Positions 9,021 to 17,300 of a DNA stretch of 64,000 bases are shown here, in pieces. The DNA lies in NCBI RefSeq assembly GCF_012295575.1, contig NZ_CP051180.1:3224001-3288000 (forward strand). The letters are read 5' to 3'. This stretch comes from Ferrimonas lipolytica. Lineage in GTDB: Bacteria > Pseudomonadota > Gammaproteobacteria > Enterobacterales > Shewanellaceae. The notes under the pieces are model-generated. The model did no database searches and was not told where the DNA came from. It saw nothing but the letters and a program-made list of their open reading frames with translations. The translations under genes were made by a program, and so were the position numbers. Position 1 is the stretch's first letter. Every line of letters begins with the position of its first letter.

Positions 9021-9797
9021 CTATTCGGCACTAAGGCATTGCTGCTCTAGTGCCACTCCATCAATGCTATGGGTAAGGTATCCACTGTGCTCTAACTGAG
9101 CATTAGCTTGGGCTACGTAACGTAAAAAGCTGCAAGCCTCTTTAACTTGAGTCGTCCGGCTTAATACCACCCCTTGCTGTTCAATAGGATCGTGCCAGTT
9201 TGGAGGGATGGGCCAGAACTCATCCGTAGCAACCTGTTCCGCTTTAAGGTGGGACATCGCAACTAGACCACCGGTGGCATTGCCACTTTGCACATACTGA
9301 AATGCCTGCAAGATGTTACTGCCACGCACCAACGGTGGAAAATCATTCGGCCTAACTTGTTGCAATGACTGCTCAGCTGCCACGCCATAGGGGGCGGTGC
9401 GAGGATTGGCAATAGATAAACGCGGCTGCCACTGCGCAAGCAGCTCATTACTGGCCAATTGACCTGGTGTCCAAAACGCAAGTACACCCACGGCATAGGT
9501 TATGCGGCTGCCATTGCGGATCAGCTGTTGTTGCTCGAGTAGCTTAGGGCGCTCAATATCAGCGGCAAAATAAAGATCATAAGGAGCACCGTGACGAATT
9601 TGGGTGTATAACGCACCGGTCGAGCCAGCTGAAAGGCGCACCTTAACTCCGGTTTGCTGCTGATAATCCGCGGCAATGAGTTCCAACGTATGCTTGAAGT
9701 TTGCAGCTACAGCCACTCGCAGTTCAGCCGCGGTGGTGGTGGTGGTAATACCAAGCAAAGTACTTAGTAGTAGCCCTTTTACAGCCAATCTATCCAT
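9021..9797 (-). CDS. modA: Molybdate ABC transporter substrate-binding protein
   Basis: 258 aa from the chosen start at 9797 (MDRLAVKGLLLSTLLG begins a clean signal peptide ending TTAAEL, with GAGGA about 10 nt upstream); an ATG 42 bp further up would spoil the signal. The mature N-terminus LRVAVAANFKHTLE, the SAGSTGALYTQIRHGAPYDL motif and the LVAMS region are typical of ModA, which binds molybdate or tungstate in the periplasm. No modB or modC lies beside it, so its membrane partners must be elsewhere. Molybdate supply fits the molybdoenzyme at the window start. Confidence 0.88.
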   Translation of the reverse strand: MDRLAVKGLLLSTLLGITTTTTAAELRVAVAANFKHTLELIAADYQQQTGVKVRLSAGSTGALYTQIRHGAPYDLYFAADIERPKLLEQQQLIRNGSRITYAVGVLAFWTPGQLASNELLAQWQPRLSIANPRTAPYGVAAEQSLQQVRPNDFPPLVRGSNILQAFQYVQSGNATGGLVAMSHLKAEQVATDEFWPIPPNWHDPIEQQGVVLSRTTQVKEACSFLRYVAQANAQLEHSGYLTHSIDGVALEQQCLSAE

Positions 9798-9980
9798 CAG
9801 AGCATATTCCTCATCCAAATCAGTCGTTAGTGTAATCACACCACAGCAATGGCACTAGCGCCATACCGGAAAACTTTGCGACCTGTCGCTTAATACTGTC
9901 ACCACAACGACATTGACTATGTATGGCGCTGTGCCAGCAATTTTCGAGATTGCAATTGGTAAGTCCAGCACCCTCTATTT

Positions 9981-10130
9981 GGCTGTGTACCAATTAAGTG
10001 TTGCTCTTTCCAAGGCTGTTAAAGCGCTAGCTTGGCGAGTCGCGATACAAGGGTAAAGCACTACCGCTATTGATCTTCTGCCGCAGTGGAGCAGTTCAGC
10101 GAAGCGTTTTGGACTGCGACCTAAGGCAAA
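9981..10130 (+). repeat. MITE-like repeat, copy 2 (truncated, left half)
   Basis: Begins with GGCTGTGTACCAATTAAGTG and matches the family up to ACCTAAGGCAAAG. There the right half is replaced by a GC hairpin. No target duplication can be recovered. Confidence 0.75.
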
Positions 10131-10152
10131 GGGCGCCGTAAAGGCGCCCTTT
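10128..10152 (-). terminator. Hairpin downstream of aminotransferase gene
   Basis: GGGCGCC-gtaaa-GGCGCCC flanked by AAA/TTT gives a strong stem just after the aminotransferase stop (10198) on the minus strand. The U-tract is short. Confidence 0.6.
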
Positions 10153-10197
10153 GTTTTCGTTGTCACTCGCGCTGTTAACCATCGCGATGTTGATAAC

Positions 10198-11316
10198 TCA
10201 CTTGATTGCTTGCTTCAGTGCGGCCAAACACAGCAACACGTTCTCTTGCCGTGCCGCGTAACCCATCAAACCGATCCGCCATGCTTTGCCCGCTAGGTCA
10301 CCTAAGCCAGCACCAATCTCTAGGTTGAAATTATTCAACAGATCCGTACGAACCTTGGCGTCATCAATCCCTTGTGGGATATAAACAGTATTCAGTTGCG
10401 GCAATCGGTATTGCTCCTCAACCACAAACTCCAACCCCAGCTCAGTTAACCCGGCTTTAAGTTGCTCATGCATCGCTCGGTGGCGAGCCCAAGCGTTTTC
10501 TAGCCCTTCGTTTTGCAGCAGGCGCAGTGATTCATGCAGCGCATAGAGGCTATTCACTGGCGCAGTATGGTGGTAGCTGCGCTTACCGTCGCCGGCCCAA
10601 TAGCCCATCACTAGGGTTTGGTCGAGGAACCAGCTTGGTACCGGTGTTTGCCGCGCTTCCAGCTTCGCTACCGCTTTGGCTGAGAACGACACCGGCGACA
10701 AACCTGGGACACAAGATAGGCACTTTTGGCTGCCAGAATAGATGGCATCAATACCCCACTCATCAACCCGTAGCTCCACCCCACCTAGAGAGGTTACCGC
10801 ATCAACAATGGACAATACGTCATGCTGCTGTGCAAGAGCACATAGCGCTTTGGCATCGGAGCAAGCTCCGGTTGAGGTTTCCGCATGGACGAACGCGAGG
10901 AACTTGGCGTCTGGGTGAGCCGCTAATGCTGCTGCCACTTTATCAACACTGACTGGAGCACCCCAGCTGTCTTCCACCAAAATGGCTTCACCGCCAACAC
11001 GCACCACGTTTTGGCGCATCCGCTCGCCAAACACGCCGTTGCGACACACAATCACCTTATCACCCGGCTCAACCAAGTTAACAAAACAGGTTTCCATGCC
11101 TGCACTGCCCGGGGCTGAGACGGCAATGGTAAACGGGTTTTCGGTTTGGAAGGCGTATTGGATCAGCGCTTTGACCTCGTCCATCATTGCCACAAACTGC
11201 GGGTCTAAGTGACCAATAGTTGGTTTAGACAGTGCCTGCAGTACCTGCGGGTGAACATCGGAAGGGCCTGGCCCCATCAATGTACGCGGGGTTGGGTTAA
11301 AGGCGTTGATAGACAT
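10198..11316 (-). CDS. Class V aminotransferase, alanine-glyoxylate/serine-pyruvate type
   Basis: 372 aa, the usual length. The N-terminal MGPGPSDVHPQVLQAL and the PLP-lysine motif SGSQKCLS (Lys near residue 197) identify the AGXT/SPT family, which moves amino groups from alanine or serine to glyoxylate or pyruvate with PLP. Which pair is used here cannot be told. The leader forms a long hairpin that buries the ribosome site (see 11318-11357). It lies on the same strand as, and downstream of, the TetR gene. Confidence 0.85.
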   Translation of the reverse strand: MSINAFNPTPRTLMGPGPSDVHPQVLQALSKPTIGHLDPQFVAMMDEVKALIQYAFQTENPFTIAVSAPGSAGMETCFVNLVEPGDKVIVCRNGVFGERMRQNVVRVGGEAILVEDSWGAPVSVDKVAAALAAHPDAKFLAFVHAETSTGACSDAKALCALAQQHDVLSIVDAVTSLGGVELRVDEWGIDAIYSGSQKCLSCVPGLSPVSFSAKAVAKLEARQTPVPSWFLDQTLVMGYWAGDGKRSYHHTAPVNSLYALHESLRLLQNEGLENAWARHRAMHEQLKAGLTELGLEFVVEEQYRLPQLNTVYIPQGIDDAKVRTDLLNNFNLEIGAGLGDLAGKAWRIGLMGYAARQENVLLCLAALKQAIK

Positions 11317-11317
11317 G

Positions 11318-11357
11318 GTGGTAGCTCCTGCATATTAGAATGCAGTTACGCTACCAC
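11318..11357 (-). promoter_or_regulatory. Start-proximal mRNA hairpin covering the ribosome site
   Basis: In the minus-strand mRNA, GUGGUAGC and GCUACCAC pair as outer arms and CUGCAU with AUGCAG as inner arms. The structure ends 1 nt before the start codon (11316-11314). The only Shine-Dalgarno, CAGGAG, sits in the 3' side, partly in the inner stem. It can act as a translational switch or thermometer, or the DNA symmetry may be an operator for the neighbouring TetR protein. Confidence 0.55.
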
Positions 11358-11459
11358 ACTTCACAAAGAGTAAAAGGGTCAACCAGATCAAAACTGTGCA
11401 TTGCTGATGCTGTGATTGACGGTAGCGATGGCGTTGAATCTAGCTCAACCGTTGAGGGG

Positions 11460-12089
11460 TTATTGACTATCAAACCAATCGAGCATAGCTTGCCCCGCCG
11501 GCAGGCGTTTATCGGAGTGGCCCAACAGCTGTGCCACCGCAAAACTGAACTGTTGATACAGCATGATGTTGCCACATTGATGGACATTATCTAACGCTTC
11601 AATCATGCAGCCCCGAATATAGCTTTTCACCAATGCCTTACGATCAAAACCCGGCACAATGCCAATGGCATCAACGCATTGAGAGTTCCAACGGGAGTAT
11701 TGTTGCTCCACCCGCAGGTAAGTATTTCGATACTGCTCACTGGCTTGCTCCAGCATCGCTTCGTCCGGCAGATCACGGACGTAGCTAAAGCGACGCTTGC
11801 AAACCACTTCATGAAGCCGGTTGCAGTGGTGGTACAAGAATTGGTGCAGCGAATCGGTAAAGTGGGCTTCAACTAACTTAGTTTGCGCGAGTTGATGGCT
11901 AAGTTCAGCGGTGATCACCGCCAGTTTCAGATCCGCTTCACAAGGGAAATGGTTGTAGATGGTACCACGGGAGATCTGACTGGCTTTAACCAGATGGGAA
12001 CGACACAGGTCGAAATGGCTATGGCCTTGCAAACAATGCTGTGCAATCGACACCAAATAATCTCCACGTTGCTGCCATGTACTCATCAT
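11460..12089 (-). CDS. TetR/AcrR-family transcriptional regulator
   Basis: 209 aa. The N-terminal ~50 residues hold the TetR helix-turn-helix (LVKASQISRGTIYNHFPCEADL), followed by an all-helical ligand domain. Two adjacent ATGs occur; the choice matters little. It is divergent from the LysR gene at 12194 and upstream of the aminotransferase, so it may control either. The ligand is unknown. Confidence 0.85.
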   Translation of the reverse strand: MMSTWQQRGDYLVSIAQHCLQGHSHFDLCRSHLVKASQISRGTIYNHFPCEADLKLAVITAELSHQLAQTKLVEAHFTDSLHQFLYHHCNRLHEVVCKRRFSYVRDLPDEAMLEQASEQYRNTYLRVEQQYSRWNSQCVDAIGIVPGFDRKALVKSYIRGCMIEALDNVHQCGNIMLYQQFSFAVAQLLGHSDKRLPAGQAMLDWFDSQ

Positions 12090-12193
12090 CCCACCTACAT
12101 TGTTGTGCTAAATCACGCCTAGACAGTACCAGCCTTTTGCCATACTCCGAAGTGAGTAATACTGTTAGCATCATTAATAAAGTTAAATGCCAG

Positions 12194-13054
12194 ATGCTGA
12201 AGATTGAACTACTCAACAGTTTCATTGCTGTCGCCGAAACTGGCAACCTGTCAAAAGCAGCGCAACGAATGTGTCGCACGCAATCAGCATTAAGCCTTAA
12301 GATTAAACGGTTAGAAGAGAGCGTAGGCCAAACGCTGTTAGAGCGGGACAATCGAGGGGTTACTCTTACCGACGCTGGCGAAAAGCTGCTGAACTACGCC
12401 TACCAATTGGTTGCGCTAAACAACCAAGCCTTCGATGCCATGACCGAGCAACCAAAGCCAACCTTGCTGCGGATTGGCGTACCTACTGATTACGTCAAAT
12501 GGTACCTAGAAAGCGGCTTGATTGAGTTTATTCGCGAGTTCACCAGTATCCAATTGGTCATTGATACTGACGTTAGTGGAAATCTTATTAGTCGCCTCAA
12601 TAACGGCGAATTTGATGCCATCATCGCTACCCATTGGCAGCCGCAACCACAAGCAGAGCTATTGTTCGAGCGCAATTTTGTTTGGGTTGGTGCTAAAAAT
12701 GGTCAAGCCAAGTTGGCGCAACAGATCCCGATGGCGCTGTATCCAGAAAACTGCCCGATCCGCACTCAGGTGTTCGCCAACCACAGTATCTCAATGCGTC
12801 CAATCCACCTGACCTTATCGACCCCTTGCCCTTATGCGCTGTGTTCAGCGGTCGAAGCAGACTTAGCCATTGCTCCTATTGCGGAGTTCCGGGTTAACGA
12901 GCATATGGAACAATTAGATGCGGCCGAGCACAACCTACCGCAACTGCCGGCCTTCAACGAGTCAATCTATATCAATCCCAACGCCGATAAACACACAGTG
13001 CGACAGCTGGTGGCACTGATTAAGGCCAACCTCAACAGCATGGTGCACAAATAA
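12194..13054 (+). CDS. LysR-family transcriptional regulator
   Basis: 286 aa from the ATG at 12194, which gives the standard N-terminus MLKIELLNSFIAVAETGNLS with the helix-turn-helix KAAQRMCRTQSALSLKIKRL. A longer frame back to 12041 would run into the TetR gene and lacks homology. The effector domain follows (residues ~90-280). It is short at the C-terminus but complete. Target unknown. Confidence 0.85.
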   Translation: MLKIELLNSFIAVAETGNLSKAAQRMCRTQSALSLKIKRLEESVGQTLLERDNRGVTLTDAGEKLLNYAYQLVALNNQAFDAMTEQPKPTLLRIGVPTDYVKWYLESGLIEFIREFTSIQLVIDTDVSGNLISRLNNGEFDAIIATHWQPQPQAELLFERNFVWVGAKNGQAKLAQQIPMALYPENCPIRTQVFANHSISMRPIHLTLSTPCPYALCSAVEADLAIAPIAEFRVNEHMEQLDAAEHNLPQLPAFNESIYINPNADKHTVRQLVALIKANLNSMVHK

Positions 13055-13110
13055 TCGCACTCACAATGGTTACAGGTTACTCCCTTCGCTCCGCCCTGCT
13101 AAAAGTAACA

Positions 13111-13140
13111 AACCCCTGCCAGCACAGCTGAACAGGGGTT
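13111..13140. terminator. Bidirectional intrinsic terminator
   Basis: Stem AACCCCTG / CAGGGGTT with a 14-nt loop and flanking A-rich and T-rich sequence. It lies between the convergent LysR (ends 13054) and cytochrome (ends 13176) genes. Confidence 0.7.
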
Positions 13141-13175
13141 AAAAGCAGGGAGTTCGCTAACTCAATCGATGTGAA

Positions 13176-13562
13176 TTAGCGTTTGTGCGCGTCAAACTTA
13201 AAGGTGTGACATTCGCTACACAGCGGCGCTTTCGCTTCGTGCTCACCATGACATTCGGTACAAGGGGTTTCCTTGCCGTAATGTAAGTTGTCATGCGGGT
13301 TTTGCAGTGCTTCCTCACCTTCACGAGTAGTCGCTTCAGCCAAATCATCAACGTCATGACAGGCTTCACAGGCATCGTCAGACGGACGCACTCTGATGCC
13401 ATTATCGTGGCAGGAATCACAGCCACTTTCGTAGTTCATCTCGTGGAAGCTACGACCGTCTTTAACGCCCATTTTGATCAGTGATTCATCCGCAGCAGGT
13501 TCAGCAGCAAAACAACCAACAGAGAAGGTGGCAGCAATGGCTAGCGCAATAAGTTTTTTCAT
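13176..13562 (-). CDS. Periplasmic tetraheme cytochrome c
   Basis: 128 aa with a signal peptide (cleavage after SVGCFAA) and four heme sites, CDSCH, CEACH, CTECH and CSECH. It matches the heme domain that is fused to the flavoprotein in Shewanella flavocytochrome c3, but here it is a separate gene 24 bp downstream of the flavoprotein gene. It most likely carries electrons from an inner-membrane quinol oxidase (CymA type) to that flavoprotein. Confidence 0.92.
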   Translation of the reverse strand: MKKLIALAIAATFSVGCFAAEPAADESLIKMGVKDGRSFHEMNYESGCDSCHDNGIRVRPSDDACEACHDVDDLAEATTREGEEALQNPHDNLHYGKETPCTECHGEHEAKAPLCSECHTFKFDAHKR

Positions 13563-13586
13563 AATTATATCCTCGTTGTCAGTCGC

Positions 13587-15116
13587 TTATGCGCCCATAA
13601 TGCTGCGTGCAGCGGTCATGCCCATCACCATGCACTCTGGGATTGAACAGCTACCTAAACGGCTGATCCCATGCACACCACCGGTCACTTCACCAGCGGC
13701 ATACAGTCCCTGGATTGGTGCACCACTAAAGCTGTCTAACACTTCAGCTTTCTTGGTGATCTGCACACCGCCTTGGCAGTAGTGTACCTTCGGCCATAAG
13801 CGAACCACACCGTATGGTGCTTCGATGTATTTGCCTTTAGCTTTACCCATGTTCTTACCAAACTGCTTATCAACGCCGGCCTTAACGTAGCCGTTGTACT
13901 CTTCAATTTGCTGTTTCAGGGCTTTTACAGGTACATCAAAGTGCTTCGCCAGTTCTTCTAGGGTGTCGAACTTCCAACCAACCCCATACTTAAGTACTTT
14001 CTTCGCGTTCGGGTGCTGTTTAGCGTGCTCCCAGCTGGTGATCATGATGGGTGGTAGTGGATCACCGTTGCCATCACGACAGTTCAATTCGGCATCTGCA
14101 CGAGTCTTACGGTCAGCAATCTCATTCATAAAGCGCTGGCCCGTCATACGATTAATCGCGATTGAGTGCGGGAAGTTGAAGATCGAGTAGTTGGATACGT
14201 AGCCGAAACCACCTTCATCAGGTGATGCCCATGGGCCAGACTGGATGTGAGCCATATGTACCGGCACAGCACCGAGGCGGAACATCTCAAACATGCCTTC
14301 GCCGGTAGCACCCTTAGCATTGGTACAACCAACTTCGGCAGTTAGGGTTGGATCCTGAGCCATCCGCAGATTGACGTTTTGCGCAAAGCCACCGGTGGCC
14401 ATGATCACCCCGCGATTAGTGCGAACGTAGTACGGTTTACCACTGTCCTCTTCGCCGAAGTAATAGCCTTTAATCAGCTTAACACCTTCAACCTTGCCGG
14501 TTTTATCCAGCACAAAACCAGCAAACTTAACGCGGTTTTCGGTCTCAACACCCTCTTTGCGGCACTGTTTCAACAGCGGCTGAGTAATACCTGCACCACA
14601 AGACACCGTGGTTTGGTAGGTACGTGGTACCGAGTGACCACCTAACTGTTGCAAGTACGGGTGATACACAGAACCGGCATCAAGGGTCATCTGCAACGCT
14701 TCCATGGCATGCTCTGCCACATGGCGTAACAGCCCTTCATCAGCAATGCCTCGGCCGGATTTCATCTGATCGGCAACCATGGTTTCAACAGAGTCTGTTA
14801 CGCCTTTCTCTTGTTGCATCGGTGTACCCGGTGCAGCAAACAAGCCACCATTAATGGCGGAGTTACCACCAAACACTGGCATCTTTTCAAAAATAGTGAC
14901 GTCTTTAGCGCCTTGTCGCTTGGCTTCAATGCCTGCGGCTAGTCCCGCAAAACCGGAACCAATAATTGCGATATCAATGGTTTTGTCCCACTTAACCCCT
15001 TCGGCACTGACGGAGGAAGCGAGGGCTGGCATAGCGAATGGAGTCGCTGCTGCGGCTCCTGCAATACCAAGGCCGGTAATAAACTTGCGGCGGCCTAACA
15101 GGTCTACGTTGCTCAT
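13587..15116 (-). CDS. Tat-exported flavoprotein reductase (fumarate reductase/flavocytochrome c family)
   Basis: 509 aa. A twin-arginine signal (GRRKFITG, then AGAAAATPFAMPALA) replaces the Sec signal and heme domain of classical flavocytochrome c. The FAD motif DIAIIGSGFAGLAAGIEA and the C-terminal FAD/substrate segment GLYAAGEVTGGVHGISRLG, with the family's arginine-bearing SRLG region, are clear. Family members reduce fumarate, methacrylate, urocanate or related enoates in the periplasm. Two-gene forms with a separate tetraheme cytochrome are known for methacrylate and related reductases. The substrate here is undetermined. Confidence 0.88.
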   Translation of the reverse strand: MSNVDLLGRRKFITGLGIAGAAAATPFAMPALASSVSAEGVKWDKTIDIAIIGSGFAGLAAGIEAKRQGAKDVTIFEKMPVFGGNSAINGGLFAAPGTPMQQEKGVTDSVETMVADQMKSGRGIADEGLLRHVAEHAMEALQMTLDAGSVYHPYLQQLGGHSVPRTYQTTVSCGAGITQPLLKQCRKEGVETENRVKFAGFVLDKTGKVEGVKLIKGYYFGEEDSGKPYYVRTNRGVIMATGGFAQNVNLRMAQDPTLTAEVGCTNAKGATGEGMFEMFRLGAVPVHMAHIQSGPWASPDEGGFGYVSNYSIFNFPHSIAINRMTGQRFMNEIADRKTRADAELNCRDGNGDPLPPIMITSWEHAKQHPNAKKVLKYGVGWKFDTLEELAKHFDVPVKALKQQIEEYNGYVKAGVDKQFGKNMGKAKGKYIEAPYGVVRLWPKVHYCQGGVQITKKAEVLDSFSGAPIQGLYAAGEVTGGVHGISRLGSCSIPECMVMGMTAARSIMGA

Positions 15117-15158
15117 CGGATAACTACCTTATTTGGTGAACTCAATAAGATGTTAGGC

Positions 15159-15174
15159 TTGGAACCTGTTCCAA
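15159..15174. promoter_or_regulatory. Inverted repeat upstream of the flavoprotein gene
   Basis: TTGGAACCTGTTCCAA has perfect 7-bp arms around CT and lies 43 bp before the flavoprotein start. It is a candidate operator; the binding protein is unknown. Confidence 0.4.
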
Positions 15175-15698
15175 AATGCGTAGCGTTTAACAGAAACAAA
15201 ACTAAAGCTAGTGGTGAGCACAACTCGAATTCGCATTCAACTTATTGTGGCGATGGAAGCCATTCCAAACTGTGAATACCGATAGAGTTACATTGTCATT
15301 AATAGAATTTAATTCAAAAACTTATAGCCGAGCACAGCAACACTTAACATTATCGATAAGCTTGAGTTACACCCCACAAATTGATCGATTAAACCAAACT
15401 CAATGATGGTTGTAGCTACCGGAAGGGTAACTAAAGCGCAATTTATTAATAAATCGTAAAGGCCAACTATAAACGCTTTCACCAAATAGTGTTAACCCGA
15501 TAGGAAATCACCTCCAACCAAATGAAATTATTTCACAGTGAGGGTTATTACTGTTCAAAGGTATGAAGTCAGACAATATATTAAGCAGCAGATCACAACC
15601 TCACTCTATGTTTATATTTACACTATTCAAGTGACGTTTTTATCGGAAACTAAGTTATTAGTAACTGGCTACGTTTTTATAACTGGGCAAATGGTCAT
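15175..15698. other. Intergenic region between divergent flavoprotein and membrane-protein genes
   Basis: About 520 bp, AT-rich, with no supported gene or RNA. It should contain both promoters. Confidence 0.45.
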
Positions 15699-16727
15699 TT
15701 GAATATCTCAATCTATAAGAAATTTAGCGCCCCTAAAACAGTACAGATCACCGTACTGTTTTTATTATCGGCGTATGCCATGTTAGTCAATGCCGAGTTC
15801 GGTCACGACTGGGTAGCCAACAATCTGCACATGACCTGCGACTTTCTCGGCAAGGTCGCGCCGGGAATCTTACTGTTAGTGCTGTTGTTGGCACTGCTAC
15901 ACCACGCCATCACCTGTTACCTACCGAACGTATGTTTTAATGGCGGCTCTCGTTACCAGTCGAGCTTATTCTTCGGTACCCTGAGTTCGCTGTTTGGCAA
16001 CACAAAGGTACTGCTTATACTCTTCCCAGTGCTCGCTAAACTGTCGACTCGTCAACGTTTCACTATGCTCACCATCGGTTTCTGCTCTAGTGGTGGCATC
16101 ACCTGTCTATCACTGGCAAGTCTGGGTTACTCAGCTTGGCAACTGTTTGCGGCAACCATTGCCCTGCCGATGTTTGCTGCCTTGGTGCTGCCATGGATCC
16201 TCGGACGCGACCCAAACCCAGAGCCGCTCACTCTGCACATCTCCCCCATGTCACTGTACCAACGCGTCAGCAGTTACTTCGAAGGCGCTTATAAAATGGT
16301 GGCTAACCGTTTACTGATCATCGCCTTTATCGAAACATTTTTGATCAGCGCTAACGGCGAGTTGCCCTTTGGCGATGGCATCACTGCAGTAGCTCAATGG
16401 TGGCTCGACATCCTCGGTTTTCCTGCTGAAGCAAGCGCTCAACTGGCTGAGTTTTGGTTAGCGAAAACCTTCATCAGTCGTGACGTTACCATGGTGGCCC
16501 TACATGACTACCAAATCTTTTCTCTGCTCAGTACCTCGACTCAGCTGGCCGCAATTGTGCTGCTGGTTAATATCGTTTGTCTGTGCGCCTTGGTAGTGAT
16601 CTCATTAAATCTATTAGCGATGTTTGGCCGCGCCAGCTGGCCCATTCTGAAGCTGATGCCGGCCGCATTTTTACTCGCTTTTAGCCTAGTTCATTTGCTC
16701 ACTATGTTGCTGTTGTTAGTGGTGTAA
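15699..16727 (+). CDS. Multispan inner-membrane protein, possibly gate-domain (nucleoside-recognition-like)
   Basis: 342 aa with about eight hydrophobic segments. The start is a TTG at 15699; the in-frame ATG at residue 28 (MLVNAEFG) is the alternative, and I see no strong ribosome site for either. The pattern FFGTLSSLFGNTKVLLILFP followed by an SSGG turn recalls the gate domains of YjiH-like transport proteins, but the likeness is weak. Divergent from the periplasmic reductase genes. Function unknown. Confidence 0.6.
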   Translation: MNISIYKKFSAPKTVQITVLFLLSAYAMLVNAEFGHDWVANNLHMTCDFLGKVAPGILLLVLLLALLHHAITCYLPNVCFNGGSRYQSSLFFGTLSSLFGNTKVLLILFPVLAKLSTRQRFTMLTIGFCSSGGITCLSLASLGYSAWQLFAATIALPMFAALVLPWILGRDPNPEPLTLHISPMSLYQRVSSYFEGAYKMVANRLLIIAFIETFLISANGELPFGDGITAVAQWWLDILGFPAEASAQLAEFWLAKTFISRDVTMVALHDYQIFSLLSTSTQLAAIVLLVNIVCLCALVVISLNLLAMFGRASWPILKLMPAAFLLAFSLVHLLTMLLLLVV

Positions 16728-16764
16728 ACAAAACAGATTGATGCTGCAGTTGTCGCTCATGCAG

Positions 16765-16903
16765 GTCCCAGTTCAAAACGCTGCGCTGGACAGCTTCAAT
16801 GCGGAGAAAGATCAGCCGCGGTAGTGTTTTCCCCCTTGTATCGCAACTCGCCTAGCCGGTGCTTTAACAGTATTGGAAGAACAACACTTAGTTGGTACAC
16901 CGC
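16765..16903 (-). repeat. MITE-like repeat, degenerate copy 3a
   Basis: Matches the family from the GGACAGCTTCAATGCGG region to ACACTTAGTTGGTACACCGCC, in inverted orientation. The other end is missing. Confidence 0.65.
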
Positions 16904-16974
16904 CTTTGGAATGGCGGTGCCACAGATAAGGGTTATATCAAGCCTTCGGCTCTACCGATTGTGGCGTTTGAAAG

Positions 16975-17243
16975 GGCTGTGTCGTAGTTAGCTGTTGAAG
17001 TTTATCTTAAGCCTTCGGCTTCACTGATTTCGGTGCTTTTGGGGGAGGATGTCGCGGTGGCGACGACACATTCTTGTATGCATTAGCGGGGAGCTTCGCC
17101 CCCTTTGGAATCCCCCCTTGCCTTAGGTCGCAGTCCAAAGCAGCAGAAGATCAACGACGGCAGTGCTTAACCCCTTGTATCCGAGCTCGCCCAGCCGGTG
17201 CTTTAACAGTATTGAAAGAACAACACTTAGTTAGTACACAGCC
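16975..17243 (-). repeat. MITE-like repeat, copy 3b (269 bp)
   Basis: Both ends are present (GGCTGTGTCGTAGTTAGCTG and CACTTAGTTAGTACACAGCC). The right end abuts the A-tract of the efflux-pump terminator. The flanking 8-mers do not match, so one side has probably recombined with copy 3a. Confidence 0.8.
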
Positions 17244-17285
17244 AAAAAAAACGGCTTCAACCACCTAGGTTGAAGCCGTTTTTGT
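17244..17285. terminator. Intrinsic terminator of the efflux operon (bidirectional)
   Basis: Perfect 12-bp stem ACGGCTTCAACC / GGTTGAAGCCGT with a 5-nt loop, an A-run on the left and a T-run on the right. It follows the RND pump gene on the minus strand. Confidence 0.85.
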
Positions 17286-17300
17286 TTACCACGCTTGTGG

